Positions 27,674-36,426 of a stretch of DNA of 64,000 bases are shown here, in pieces (positions within the stretch are counted from its first letter, which is position 1; each line of letters opens with the position of its first letter). A program made the translations under genes and the position numbers. Location of the stretch: positions 46,366-110,365 of the forward strand of contig NZ_JBHUIY010000009.1 in the NCBI RefSeq assembly GCF_042683125.1. Direction: 5' to 3'. The stretch is from Phaeospirillum tilakii. GTDB lineage: Bacteria; Pseudomonadota; Alphaproteobacteria; Rhodospirillales; Magnetospirillaceae. The notes under the pieces are model-generated. The model did no database searches and was not told the DNA's origin. It saw only the letters and a list, made by a program, of their open reading frames with translations.

Positions 27674-28330
27674 ATGTCTCGGTCCGAAGAAAATGAACAA
27701 ACAATAGGAAAAGAACAGCTTCAACCAGCAGATATCATAATTTCCGCAGCAAATTCTTTTACATCTAAAATTATCAGAACAGCAACAATATCATATGTCA
27801 GCCACGCCAGCCTCTACTATGGAAATGGCCACATCATTGAATCAATTGGCGATGGCGTTTCATTCCGGTCATTCGAGGTCTTTTTAGCTGAGGACACCTA
27901 TGCCGCTGCCTATCGCAGCCCAGAAATGACACCAGATAAAGCAAATGAAATCGTTACCTATGCCAAGAGCAAAGCAGATGCAAAAGCCGAATATTTATAC
28001 ATTGGAGATGTGCTAGCAAATACATCTCTTTGCGATAAAGCCACCGAATCCAACAAATTCTTCTGCTCACAACTTGTCATAGAATCATATCAGCAAGCCG
28101 GATTATTAAAATCTCTGATCCCATCTTGCATCACACCCGAAGACATCGCAAGAATTGTCAAAAAAAGCTTTAATTTCGTGGGAACGCTCAAAGGAACGCC
28201 TTCGACTACAGCCGCAGCCATCGGACTTGCCATCGCCATGGAAGCCCCCCGTCTTTATCCGCGACTTTTTCGGGAGATTAAAAACGGAGGAGGACCCCTC
28301 ACCAAGCAGGTTGGAGCGGTAACCCAATAA
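27674..28330 (+). CDS. Permuted papain-like (YiiX/NlpC-P60 type) cysteine hydrolase, AT-rich, probably acquired
   Basis: A 218-residue protein. LQPADIIIS (16-24), SHASLYYGNGHIIES (43-57, His44) and KFFCSQLVIES (128-138, Cys131) fit the circularly permuted papain fold of YiiX/YaeF and lecithin-retinol-acyltransferase-like NlpC/P60 enzymes, where the His comes before the Cys. TPEDIA (154-159) is also family-like. Possible substrates are lipids, peptidoglycan peptides or protein thioesters. Codons are far richer in A/T than all neighbours, so lateral transfer is likely. It is alone, with no partner gene and no signal peptide. Confidence 0.65.
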   Translation: MSRSEENEQTIGKEQLQPADIIISAANSFTSKIIRTATISYVSHASLYYGNGHIIESIGDGVSFRSFEVFLAEDTYAAAYRSPEMTPDKANEIVTYAKSKADAKAEYLYIGDVLANTSLCDKATESNKFFCSQLVIESYQQAGLLKSLIPSCITPEDIARIVKKSFNFVGTLKGTPSTTAAAIGLAIAMEAPRLYPRLFREIKNGGGPLTKQVGAVTQ

Positions 28331-28414
28331 CCGCCCGGCGCGGAACCATCCGCTTGGCAAGGCCGGCGACGCCCTCTAGGCTGACGGCCCTTTCCGGAAG
28401 CTGGAGGAAACGAG

Positions 28415-29566
28415 ATGGGCGGTACGGTGGCGCTGGTGGTGGCGGCGGGACGCGGGCGCAGGTTCGGCGGCGACCTGCCCAAGCAATATCACGATCTGGC
28501 CGGGCGGATGGTGCTGCGCCATACCCTCGCCGCCTTCGCCACCACCCCCCAGGTCAACGCGGTGCGGGCGGTGATCCACCCAGACGACCGCCAGCTCTAC
28601 GACATCGCCGCCGCCGGCCTGAAGCTGCTCGAACCGGTCGATGGCGGCGCCAGCCGCCAGGACAGCGTGCGCTTCGGGCTGGAAAGCCTGGAGGATCTCG
28701 CTCCCGAGCGGGTGCTGATCCAGGACGCGGCGCGGCCGTTCGTCGATGCCGGCACCATCGGCCGGGTGATCGCCGCCCTGGCCGAGCACGAGGCGGTGCT
28801 GCCGGTGGTGCCGGTGGCCGACACCCTGAAGCGCGGCGAAAACGGGCTGGTGGTCGATACCGTCTCGCGCGACGGCCTGTTCCGCGCCCAGACCCCGCAG
28901 GGCTTCCGCTATGGCCCGATCCTCGCCGCCCACCGCGCCGCCGCCGGCCAGGAGCTGACCGACGATGCCGCCGTCGCCGAACGCGCCGGGATGCGGGTGG
29001 CGCTGGTGGCCGGGGCCGAGGACAACGTCAAGATCACCACCGCCGCCGACCTCGACCGCGCCCGCCGCCTGTTCGAGGGACCGGGCGAGATCCGCACCGG
29101 CAGCGGCTATGACGTCCACCGCTTCACCCAGGGCGACGGCACCTGGCTGTGCGGGATCAAGGTGCCGCACGACGCCGCCCTGCTCGGCCATTCCGACGCC
29201 GATGTCGGGCTGCATGCCCTGACCGACGCGATCCTCGGCGCGATCGCCGCCGGCGACATCGGCCACCATTTCCCGCCGTCCGACCAGCGCTGGAAGGGGG
29301 CGCCGTCCGACCTGTTCCTGGCCCATGCCGCCACCCTGGTGGCGGCGCGCGGCGGCCGGATCGTCAATGTCGATGTCACCCTGATCTGCGAGCGGCCCAA
29401 GGTCGGCCCGTTCCGCCCGGCGATGGCGGCGCGGCTGGCCGAGATCCTCCGGATCGACCAGGGCCGGATCTCGGTCAAGGCCACCACCACCGAGGAACTC
29501 GGCTTCACCGGCCGGCGCGAGGGCATCGCCGCCCAGGCCACCGCCTCGGTCTGGCTGCCGCGCTGA
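28415..29566 (+). CDS. ispDF: Bifunctional IspDF (MEP isoprenoid pathway)
   Basis: A 383-residue fusion. IspD (1 to about 225; cytidylyltransferase) shows VVAAGRGRRFGGDLPKQY and RAQTPQGFRYG. IspF (about 228-383; cyclodiphosphate synthase) shows GSGYDVHRF, LLGHSDADVGLHALTDA and TTTEELGFTGR. It catalyses two non-consecutive steps of the MEP pathway, and the fusion is common in alpha- and epsilonproteobacteria. GGAGGAAACG lies just before the ATG. Confidence 0.97.
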   Translation: MGGTVALVVAAGRGRRFGGDLPKQYHDLAGRMVLRHTLAAFATTPQVNAVRAVIHPDDRQLYDIAAAGLKLLEPVDGGASRQDSVRFGLESLEDLAPERVLIQDAARPFVDAGTIGRVIAALAEHEAVLPVVPVADTLKRGENGLVVDTVSRDGLFRAQTPQGFRYGPILAAHRAAAGQELTDDAAVAERAGMRVALVAGAEDNVKITTAADLDRARRLFEGPGEIRTGSGYDVHRFTQGDGTWLCGIKVPHDAALLGHSDADVGLHALTDAILGAIAAGDIGHHFPPSDQRWKGAPSDLFLAHAATLVAARGGRIVNVDVTLICERPKVGPFRPAMAARLAEILRIDQGRISVKATTTEELGFTGRREGIAAQATASVWLPR

Positions 29567-29653
29567 GGCCGGCACGGGTCCCGGCGTTGCCGGGGCCCGA
29601 CCCGGGTGCTACACCAGATTTCCGCCAGCAACGATTTTCCCGACGGAGGACGG

Positions 29654-30379
29654 ATGAGCGAGCTCGACCGCAGTTTCGGCTATCGCCAGGTTTCGAACGA
29701 CGAGCGGCGCGACCGCATCCGCCGGGTGTTCCGCGCCGTGGCGCCGCGTTACGACCTGATGAACGATTTGATGTCGTTCGGCATCCACCGGCTGTGGAAG
29801 GCCCTGCTGGTGCGGGCGGTGGGGGCGCGGCCGGGCCAGACCCTGCTCGACCTCGCCGGCGGCACCGGCGATGTCGGCCGCGCTTTGTCCGGCCCCGACC
29901 GCACCGTGATCGTCTGCGACCCCAGCGTCGAGATGATGCAGGCCGGCCGCGCCCGTCCCGGCAACGACCATCTGCGCTGGCTGGCCGGCGAGGCCGAGGC
30001 GATCCCGCTGGCCGATGGCTGCATCGACAGCCTGACCATCTCGTTCGGCATCCGCAACGTCACCCGGCTCGACCGCGCCCTGGCCGAGATGCACCGGGTG
30101 CTGAAGCCGGGCGGCACCGCCTTCTGCCTCGAATTCTCCCGCGCCCATCCCCTGCTGCGGCCGTTCTACGACCTGTTTTCGTTCCAGGTGATCCCCCGCC
30201 TCGGCGCCCTGATCGCGCGCGAGCCCGAGGCCTACACCTATCTGGTCGAATCGATCCGCAAGTTCCCCGACCAGGACAGCTTCGCCGCCCAGTTCCGTGA
30301 CGCCGGCTTCGCCGACGTGCGCTATCGCAACCTCAGCTTCGGCATCGCCTGCCTGCACATCGCCACCAAGGCGCGATGA
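29654..30379 (+). CDS. ubiE: Ubiquinone/menaquinone C-methyltransferase UbiE
   Basis: A 241-residue SAM-dependent methyltransferase of quinone synthesis. YDLMNDLMSFGIHRLWK (near 30-46) is the UbiE N-terminal signature, LLDLAGGTGDVG is the SAM-binding glycine motif, and RVLKPGGTAFCLEFSR the second signature. The start at 29654 follows GGAGGACGG. Its stop overlaps the menE-like start (ATGA), so the two are coupled. Confidence 0.95.
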   Translation: MSELDRSFGYRQVSNDERRDRIRRVFRAVAPRYDLMNDLMSFGIHRLWKALLVRAVGARPGQTLLDLAGGTGDVGRALSGPDRTVIVCDPSVEMMQAGRARPGNDHLRWLAGEAEAIPLADGCIDSLTISFGIRNVTRLDRALAEMHRVLKPGGTAFCLEFSRAHPLLRPFYDLFSFQVIPRLGALIAREPEAYTYLVESIRKFPDQDSFAAQFRDAGFADVRYRNLSFGIACLHIATKAR

Positions 30380-31740
30380 GCGCGCCGACCGACTGGCTGC
30401 GCCGCCGGGCGACGGCGACCCCGGACGCCCCGGCGCTCGATCCGGTCAACGCGGCCGTAACCTCGTTCGCGGCACTCGACGGCAGGGTCGAGGCGCTGGC
30501 CGCCGCGCTGGCGACGCTTCCGCCGGCCCGGCTGCTGGCGGCCGAGACCGATCAGGCCGAGGCGCTGGCCCTGCTGACGCTGGCCGCCCCCCGCGCCGGC
30601 CTGGCGCTGCTGCCGGTCAATCCCGCCTTGCCGCTGGCGCGGCGGGCCGGGCTGCTCGCCGCCGCCGGCCTGCCGCCTGAAGCGGTGCTGACCACCCTGC
30701 CCGCCCCCGCCGTCACCGCCCTGCCCGCCGCCCGCGCCCTGCCGCCCGAGGCGGTGCAGTTGGTGATCGCCACCAGCGGCAGCACCGGCACCCCCAAGGG
30801 GGCGATGCTGACCGGGGCCAATCTCGCCGCCGCCGCGCGCGGCTCGCGCCGGCTGATCCCGCTCGGCCCCGGCGATGTCTGGCTCGGCTGCCTGCCGATG
30901 GTGCATATCGGCGGCCTGTCCACCCTGTTCCGCTGCCTCGAGTCCGGCGCCACCCTGCGGCTGCATCCCCGCTTCGACCTCGATAGCGTCGCCGCCGACC
31001 TCGAAGCCGGCCGGGCCAGCCACGTCTCGCTAGTGCCGGCGATGCTGGCCCGGCTGGTCGAGGCCGGCTGCCGCCCGGCGCCCCGGCTGCGCTGCGCCCT
31101 GATCGGCGGCGCCGCCCTCTCCCCCGCTTTGGCCGAACGCGCCGCCGCCGCCGGCTGGCCGCTGCTGATCAGCTACGGGATGAGCGAGACCGCCTCGCAG
31201 ACCGCGACGATGCCGTTCGCCGCCGGCTGGCGCCCCGGCCTCGCCGGTACCCCGCTGCCGGGCCTCGAAATCGATTTCACCCCCGCCGGCCGGATCCGCC
31301 TGCGCGGCGATAGCGTGATGGCAGGCTACCTCGCCCCCGACCTCGCCCCCGGGCGCGGCCTCGCCGCCGACGGCTGGTTCGAGACCAACGATCTCGGCCG
31401 CTGGGACGAGGCCGGCCGGCTGGTGGTGCTCGGCCGCGCCGACGACATCCTGGTCAGCGGCGGCGAGAACATCCTCCCCGCCGAGGTCGAGGCCCTGGCC
31501 GGGCGCTGCCCCGGAGTGCGGGCGATCGGGGTGACCGGCCGCCCCGACCCGGCCTGGGGGGACCTGCTGGTGGCGGTGGTGGTCGGCGAGGTCAGCCCGG
31601 ACGCCTTCCTCGACTGGTGCCGCGCCCACCTGCCCTCGCCGCTGCGGCCCCGGGCGATGGTCAAGACCGACCATCTGCCGCTGACCCCGATCGGCAAACC
31701 CGACCGCGCCGCCCTGCGCGCCCTCGCCCGCGCCCCCTGA
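30376..31740 (+). CDS. menE: Acyl-CoA synthetase, MenE (o-succinylbenzoate-CoA ligase)-like
   Basis: A 454-residue adenylate-forming enzyme. The P-loop is IATSGSTGTPKGAM, the acyl-adenylate motif is LISYGMSETASQ, the hinge is GRADDILVSGGENI, and the C-terminal catalytic lysine lies in PIGKPDRAAL. Its short length and tight coupling to ubiE favour MenE of menaquinone synthesis over a fatty-acyl ligase. No other men gene is in the window, so the symbol rests on context and general likeness. Quinone pools with menaquinone are known in some Rhodospirillales. Confidence 0.7.
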   Translation: MSAPTDWLRRRATATPDAPALDPVNAAVTSFAALDGRVEALAAALATLPPARLLAAETDQAEALALLTLAAPRAGLALLPVNPALPLARRAGLLAAAGLPPEAVLTTLPAPAVTALPAARALPPEAVQLVIATSGSTGTPKGAMLTGANLAAAARGSRRLIPLGPGDVWLGCLPMVHIGGLSTLFRCLESGATLRLHPRFDLDSVAADLEAGRASHVSLVPAMLARLVEAGCRPAPRLRCALIGGAALSPALAERAAAAGWPLLISYGMSETASQTATMPFAAGWRPGLAGTPLPGLEIDFTPAGRIRLRGDSVMAGYLAPDLAPGRGLAADGWFETNDLGRWDEAGRLVVLGRADDILVSGGENILPAEVEALAGRCPGVRAIGVTGRPDPAWGDLLVAVVVGEVSPDAFLDWCRAHLPSPLRPRAMVKTDHLPLTPIGKPDRAALRALARAP

Positions 31741-31850
31741 CCCCCGCCCCTTCGCCTTGGAGAGCCAAGGGGGAAGGTTTGGCGTTGCCGTCAGGATTGG
31801 TTGGTACGGCAGGTCTCGGGGGATTGTTTACCCATTGTCGCATAATATTG

Positions 31851-31916
31851 TCGTGGGCTCCGCCCACACCCGCCAAGGGCCGCAAGGCCCTTGGCGGGTG
31901 TGGGCGGAGCCCACGA
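31851..31916. repeat. Perfect 66-nt palindrome made of two head-to-head family A units (copy 8)
   Basis: Two 31-nt arms, 31851-31881 and 31886-31916, are perfect reverse complements around a 4-nt GCAA loop. The arms contain the usual family A stems, here in forward then reverse order. It lies between menE and lldD, both rightward, and could fold as a very stable hairpin in the menE transcript or extrude as a cruciform. Confidence 0.95.
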
Positions 31917-31994
31917 CACGGACGGATGGCGGGATTTGACTCACGCCCCCAATGCATGGATCCTTTGCCAAAATACAGGGAGGATCCGGCCGCG

Positions 31995-33125
31995 ATGATC
32001 ATTGCCTCGACCCAGGATTTCCGCGAGGCGGCCCGGCGCCGTCTGCCGCCGTTCCTGTTCCACTACATCGACGGCGGCGCCTATGCCGAACAGACCCTGC
32101 GGCGCAATCAGGAGGATCTGGCCGGGATCGCCCTGCGCCAGCGGGTGCTGGCAGGGATTGGCGAGGTCGATCTGTCCACCCGCCTGCTCGATCAGACGCT
32201 GGCGCTGCCGGTGGTGCTGGCCCCGGTCGGGCTGACCGGGATGTATGCCCGGCGCGGCGAGGTCCAGGCCGCCCGCGCGGCGGCGGCCAAGGGGATCCCC
32301 TTCACCCTTTCCACCATGTCGGTCTGCCCGATCGCCGAGGTGCAGCAAGCCAGCGCGCAACCGATCTGGTTCCAGCTTTACGTGCTGAAGGATCGCGGCT
32401 TCATGCGCGACGCGCTTGACCGGGCCTGGGCGGCGGGGGTTCGCACCCTGGTGTTCACGGTCGACCTGCCGGTGCCGGGCGCCCGTTACCGCGATGCCCA
32501 TTCCGGCCTGTCCGGCCCGCGCGCGGCGGCGCGGCGCCTGCTCCAGACGATCACCCACCCCGGCTGGGCGTTCGATGTCGGCCTGCGCGGCCGCCCGCAC
32601 GACCTCGGCAACATTTCGACCTATCTCGGCCGGGCCATCGGGCTCAACAATTATATCGGCTGGCTGGGGGACAATTTCGATCCGTCGATCGGCTGGAAGG
32701 ATCTCGGCTGGATCCGCGAGACCTGGAAGGGGTCGGTGGTGCTGAAGGGGATCCTCGATCCGGCCGACGCCCGCGACGCGGTGCGGTTCGGTGCCGACGC
32801 CATCGTGGTATCCAATCACGGCGGCCGCCAGCTCGACGGGGTGCTGTCGGCCGCCCGCGCCCTGCCGACGATCGCCGAGGTGGTCAAGGGGCAGGTGGCG
32901 ATCCTGGTGGATTCCGGGGTGCGCTCCGGCCTCGACGTGGTGCGGATGCTGGCGCTCGGGGCCGACGCGGTGATGCTGGGCCGGGCCTATGCCTACGCGC
33001 TGGCCGCCGGCGGCCAGCGCGGGGTCGAAACCCTGCTCGACCTGATCGCCAAGGAAATGCGGGTGGCGATGACCCTGACCGGGGCCGGGACGATCGCGGC
33101 GATCACCCCGGACAGCCTGGCCTGA
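31995..33125 (+). CDS. lldD: FMN-dependent L-lactate dehydrogenase (quinone type)
   Basis: A 376-residue alpha-hydroxy-acid oxidase. PVVLAPVGLTGMYARRGEVQA-type FMN loop is near residue 74-94. IVVSNHGGRQLDG (with the catalytic His) and LVDSGVRSGLDVVRMLALGA (phosphate grip) follow. It oxidises L-lactate to pyruvate at the membrane and passes electrons to quinone. The start at 31995 is preferred because GGAGGAT precedes it by about 9 bases. Glycolate or mandelate specificity cannot be excluded. Confidence 0.9.
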   Translation: MIIASTQDFREAARRRLPPFLFHYIDGGAYAEQTLRRNQEDLAGIALRQRVLAGIGEVDLSTRLLDQTLALPVVLAPVGLTGMYARRGEVQAARAAAAKGIPFTLSTMSVCPIAEVQQASAQPIWFQLYVLKDRGFMRDALDRAWAAGVRTLVFTVDLPVPGARYRDAHSGLSGPRAAARRLLQTITHPGWAFDVGLRGRPHDLGNISTYLGRAIGLNNYIGWLGDNFDPSIGWKDLGWIRETWKGSVVLKGILDPADARDAVRFGADAIVVSNHGGRQLDGVLSAARALPTIAEVVKGQVAILVDSGVRSGLDVVRMLALGADAVMLGRAYAYALAAGGQRGVETLLDLIAKEMRVAMTLTGAGTIAAITPDSLA

Positions 33126-33137
33126 GCCGCCGGGGGA

Positions 33138-34055
33138 TCACCCCTGTTCGATCACCCGGATCAGGTCGAACAGGGTCTGGTTGACCGGGGTGGGAATGCC
33201 ATGGCGGCGGCCGAGCGCGACCACGGTGCCGCCCAGCATCTCGACCTCGGTCTTGCGCCCGGCCTCGACGTCCTGGAGCATCGAGGTCTTCATCTGCGGG
33301 TCGAGGCGGTCGATCACCGGGAAGAACGAATCGATGTCGTTCTCGCCGAGGCCGATCCCCTCCGCCGCCGCCACCGCCACCACCTCGCGGCAGGCCAGCC
33401 GGACCAGATCGCGCGCCTCGGCGACGCTCTGGAAGGTGCCGTAAGGGGCGCGCAGCACCGCCGAAAGCTGGTTGACCCCGACATTCAGCATGAATTTCCA
33501 CCACAATTCGCGCCGCATGTCGGCGGGAACGCGGGTCGGCATGCCGGCGCGCTCAAACAAGGCGGCCAAAGCGGCGATGCGCGGCGACGGCGTCTCGGTG
33601 GCGACCGGCTCGCCGAACACCAGCACCCCAGGCTGGCTGTAACGCACCGCGCCGCCCTCGCGCACCGCGTCGATCGCCACCACCATCGCCAGCGGCAGCG
33701 GCGGCAGGCCGAGGCTGTCGGCAATCACCGCCTCGCTGTCGATGCCGTTGAGCAGCGACAGGATGATGGTCCCCGGGCCGATGAAACGATGGATCGCCGC
33801 CACCGCCGCCTCAAGCTGATGGCGCTTGACCGCGACCAGGATCAGGTCGGCCGGCGGCGCCGCGTCGTCGGGACGCAGATAGCCGACCGTCAGCGGCCGG
33901 CCGTTGACGCTGACGCCGTCACGGCGATAGCGGGCGATTCGCGCCGGGTCGGCCACCACCCGGACCTCGATCCCCTGGGTTTCGCCCAGCCGGGCGGCAT
34001 AGATCGCGCCGATGGCGCCAAGGCCGCAGATGTAGACACGTTCGATGGGCGGCAA
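33138..34055 (-). CDS. 2-dehydropantoate 2-reductase-like protein (ApbA/PanE family)
   Basis: About 305 residues from a TTG at 34055: VYICGLGAIGAIYAARLGE is the NADP Rossmann motif, VKRHQLEAAV the next conserved block, and LWWKFMLNVGVNQLSA (with the catalytic Lys) the C-terminal domain. It may reduce ketopantoate in CoA synthesis or a similar 2-ketoacid. The 5' end carries an exact 67-bp tandem duplication, so the original ribosome-binding site now precedes a duplicate TTG at 34122 that is out of frame with the protein. A GTG at 34106 would add 17 odd residues. Expression may be reduced. Confidence 0.8.
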   Translation of the reverse strand: MPPIERVYICGLGAIGAIYAARLGETQGIEVRVVADPARIARYRRDGVSVNGRPLTVGYLRPDDAAPPADLILVAVKRHQLEAAVAAIHRFIGPGTIILSLLNGIDSEAVIADSLGLPPLPLAMVVAIDAVREGGAVRYSQPGVLVFGEPVATETPSPRIAALAALFERAGMPTRVPADMRRELWWKFMLNVGVNQLSAVLRAPYGTFQSVAEARDLVRLACREVVAVAAAEGIGLGENDIDSFFPVIDRLDPQMKTSMLQDVEAGRKTEVEMLGGTVVALGRRHGIPTPVNQTLFDLIRVIEQG

Positions 34056-34132
34056 GAGTCTCTCTATAGATCGCGCCGATGGCGCCAAGGCCGCAGATGT
34101 AGACACGTTCGATGGGCGGCAAGAGTCTCTCT
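33999..34132. repeat. Exact tandem duplication, 2 x 67 bp, over the panE-like start
   Basis: 33999-34065 and 34066-34132 are identical. Each holds the TTG start and the first 20 or so codons of the reductase. Because 67 is not a multiple of three, the outer start leads into a 67-codon dead frame ending at 33919. The lack of any difference between copies means it is very recent or an assembly error. Confidence 0.97.
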
Positions 34133-34153
34133 CCCTGCTGTGACGGACCCGGG

Positions 34154-34798
34154 TCAGCGCACCACCCGCGCCAGCCCGTCGGCCAGCGCCGCCCCGCCCT
34201 GGCCGGGATCGAAGGTGGCGAGAAACCCGCCATCGGGACCGACCAGATAGAGCAGCGCGGAATGATCGTAGGTGTAGAGGTCGGGCGCGCTGCCCGGCAC
34301 CTTGGCGCGATAGACGCGAAAGGCGCGCAGCGCGGCCTCGATCTGGGCCGGGCTGCCGCCGAGCCCGGTCACCCGGCGGTCGAAGGCGGCGGCATAGGCG
34401 GCGGCGGTGGCGGGCGAATCCCGCTCGGGGTCAAGGGTGACGAAGATCGGGGCGATGCGCTCGGCCTGGGCCGGCGGCAGCAGGTCGAGCGCCACCGACA
34501 CCACCGCCAGCGCGGTCGGGCAGATGTCGGCACAGGCGGTGTAGCCGAACAGGATCAGCATGTAGCGGCCCCGGAAATCGGCCTCGCCGACCTGATGGCC
34601 GTCGCCGGCGGTCAGGGTGAAATGCGGCGTGATCACGCCGGGATGGATCAGCGCGGCGCTCTGGCGCAGCCGGTCGAGCAGGCCGGGGCTGAGCGCCACC
34701 ACCAGCCCGAGCGCCACCAGCAGCACCAGCCCCAGCCCGATCAGGCGCCGCCCCCCCGACGGGGGCGGCCCCTCCGCCTCGTCGCTATCCCGCTCCAT
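34154..34798 (-). CDS. SCO1/SenC/PrrC-family protein
   Basis: A 214-residue membrane-anchored thioredoxin-fold protein. One N-terminal membrane helix (about 18-37) is followed by a periplasmic domain with the CxxxC copper/redox motif CADIC and the distal histidine in YTYDHSALLYLV. Members deliver copper to cytochrome oxidase CuA or sense redox state (PrrC). There are no cox genes here. It overlaps the upstream aminotransferase by 14 nt. Confidence 0.9.
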   Translation of the reverse strand: MERDSDEAEGPPPSGGRRLIGLGLVLLVALGLVVALSPGLLDRLRQSAALIHPGVITPHFTLTAGDGHQVGEADFRGRYMLILFGYTACADICPTALAVVSVALDLLPPAQAERIAPIFVTLDPERDSPATAAAYAAAFDRRVTGLGGSPAQIEAALRAFRVYRAKVPGSAPDLYTYDHSALLYLVGPDGGFLATFDPGQGGAALADGLARVVR

Positions 34799-35972
34799 GG
34801 CGTTCCCCCTCTCCCGCGTCCCGCCGTCCGAGCCAGCGGCCGATCCGGTCGATCGCGGCGGTGAGATCGGCCGGGTCCTTGGCGAAACAGAAGCGCAGAT
34901 GGGGCTCCATCCCCGGGCCGAGCTGGAAGCCGCTGAGCGGAATGGTCGCCACCCCGGCCTCGACGGTCAGGCGGCGGGCCAGGGCGCGGTCGTCCGCCCC
35001 GGGCGCGAAGGCGGCGGCGGGAACGCAGAGGAAATAGGTGCCGCCGCAGGGCAGCACCGGGATCCCCAGCCGGGCGAGCCCGTCGGCCAGCAGGTCGCGC
35101 CGGGCCTCAAGGGTGGCGGCCAGCCCGGTGAAATAGGCTGCGTCGAAGCCGAGCCCGACCGCCACCGCCTGTTGCAGCATCGGCGGCACGGTGAAGGTGA
35201 CAAACTGGTGGGCGCGGGCGACCGGGGCCAGCAGCTCGGCGCAGGCGGAAACGTAGCCGACCTTCCAGCCGGTAACCGAGAAGGTCTTGCCGGCCGAACC
35301 GATGCGCAGGCAGCGCCGCCGCGCCTGCGGCAGGGTCATCAGCGGCCGGTGCCGCCGTCCGTCGAAGGTCAGGTGCTCGTAGACCTCGTCACACACCGCG
35401 ATCAGGTCGTGACGGTCGAGCAGATCGGCCAGGAAGGCGCGCTCGTCGTCGTCGAACAGCTTGCCAGTCGGGTTCATCGGGTCGTTGATGACGATGGCGC
35501 GGGTGCGCGGGCCGATCGCCGCGCGCAGGCGCTGGCGCGGCAGCCGCCAGTCTGGCGGATCGAGCCGCACCCCCACCGGCACCCCGCCGGCGGCGCGGAT
35601 CGCCACCGGATAGACGTCGTAGGCCGGCTCGAGCAGAATCACCTCGTCGCCCGGTTCGAGCAGGGCGAGGAAGCAGTCGCACAGCGCCTCGCTGGCGCCC
35701 GAGGTGATCAGCACCTCGCGGCCGGGATCGAGTTCAAGCCCCCAGAAGCGGCGGGCCGAGGCCGCCACCGCCTCGCGCAGCGCCGGCAGTCCCAGCATCG
35801 GCGGATATTGATGCGGCCCGGCCCGGGTCGCCGCCACCGCCGCCTCGATCAGCGCCGGCGGCTCCATCCCGACCGGAAAACCCTGGCCGAGATTGATCGC
35901 GCCATGCTCGGCCGCCAGCCGGGACATTTCCTCGAACACCGTGACGCCGCATTGGCGATAAAGCGGATTCAC
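34785..35972 (-). CDS. Class I/II PLP aminotransferase (kynurenine/methionine aminotransferase-like)
   Basis: A 395-residue fold-type I aminotransferase. INLGQGFP (26-33) and TSGASEAL are substrate and PLP-phosphate regions, NDPMNPTGK holds the conserved Asn, VCDEVYEHL the Asp/Tyr, and SAGKTFSVTGWKVGY the PLP lysine. Closest in pattern to YbdL/KAT-type enzymes using methionine, phenylalanine or kynurenine. The start is GTG at 35972; an ATG slightly upstream is immediately closed by a stop. Confidence 0.85.
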   Translation of the reverse strand: MNPLYRQCGVTVFEEMSRLAAEHGAINLGQGFPVGMEPPALIEAAVAATRAGPHQYPPMLGLPALREAVAASARRFWGLELDPGREVLITSGASEALCDCFLALLEPGDEVILLEPAYDVYPVAIRAAGGVPVGVRLDPPDWRLPRQRLRAAIGPRTRAIVINDPMNPTGKLFDDDERAFLADLLDRHDLIAVCDEVYEHLTFDGRRHRPLMTLPQARRRCLRIGSAGKTFSVTGWKVGYVSACAELLAPVARAHQFVTFTVPPMLQQAVAVGLGFDAAYFTGLAATLEARRDLLADGLARLGIPVLPCGGTYFLCVPAAAFAPGADDRALARRLTVEAGVATIPLSGFQLGPGMEPHLRFCFAKDPADLTAAIDRIGRWLGRRDAGEGERHGAG

Positions 35973-36061
35973 CCTGCCATCCCCCCTGTCTGCCGGGCCT
36001 CGCAGGATAATCCCTTTGCCGCCGCCGCGCAGCCTTGTTGCCGGCGCGCGCCGCCACCCCG

Positions 36062-36400
36062 TCAGCGGGTCGGCCCGTCCCGGCCGCCAAGGGTCTCGGT
36101 CGCGATCCAGGAGAGGAAATCGGAATTGCCGCCGTCCACCGGCAGTTGCAGAATGCAGGGGCAGTCATAGCCATGCAGGCCGCGCAGCCGGGCGATGGCG
36201 GTTTCGGCCAGATCCGGGCGGGTCTTGAGGATCAGCACCGCCTCGGGATCCTCGCGCAGTTCGCCCTGCCAGCGATAGACCGACACCATCCCGTCGATGA
36301 CGTTGCCGCAGGCGGCCAGCCCCTCCTCGACCAGGGTGCGGGCCAGCGCCAGGGCATCGTCGCGGCTGGCGGTGGTGACATAGAGCAGGCAGGCGTCCAT
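36062..36400 (-). CDS. cutA: Divalent-cation tolerance protein CutA1
   Basis: A 112-residue trimeric ferredoxin-like-fold protein of the PII-like group. Conserved pieces: LLYVTTASRDDALALARTLVEEGLAAC split across 4-30, MVSVYRWQGEL (about 37-47) and EAVLILKTR. It is linked to copper tolerance, but the molecular role is unsettled. The frame extends to 36505, yet the family begins at MDACLLYV and a terminator lies upstream. Confidence 0.93.
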   Translation of the reverse strand: MDACLLYVTTASRDDALALARTLVEEGLAACGNVIDGMVSVYRWQGELREDPEAVLILKTRPDLAETAIARLRGLHGYDCPCILQLPVDGGNSDFLSWIATETLGGRDGPTR

Positions 36401-36426
36401 CGTCCGGCTTCCCCACGTTCTGCGCG

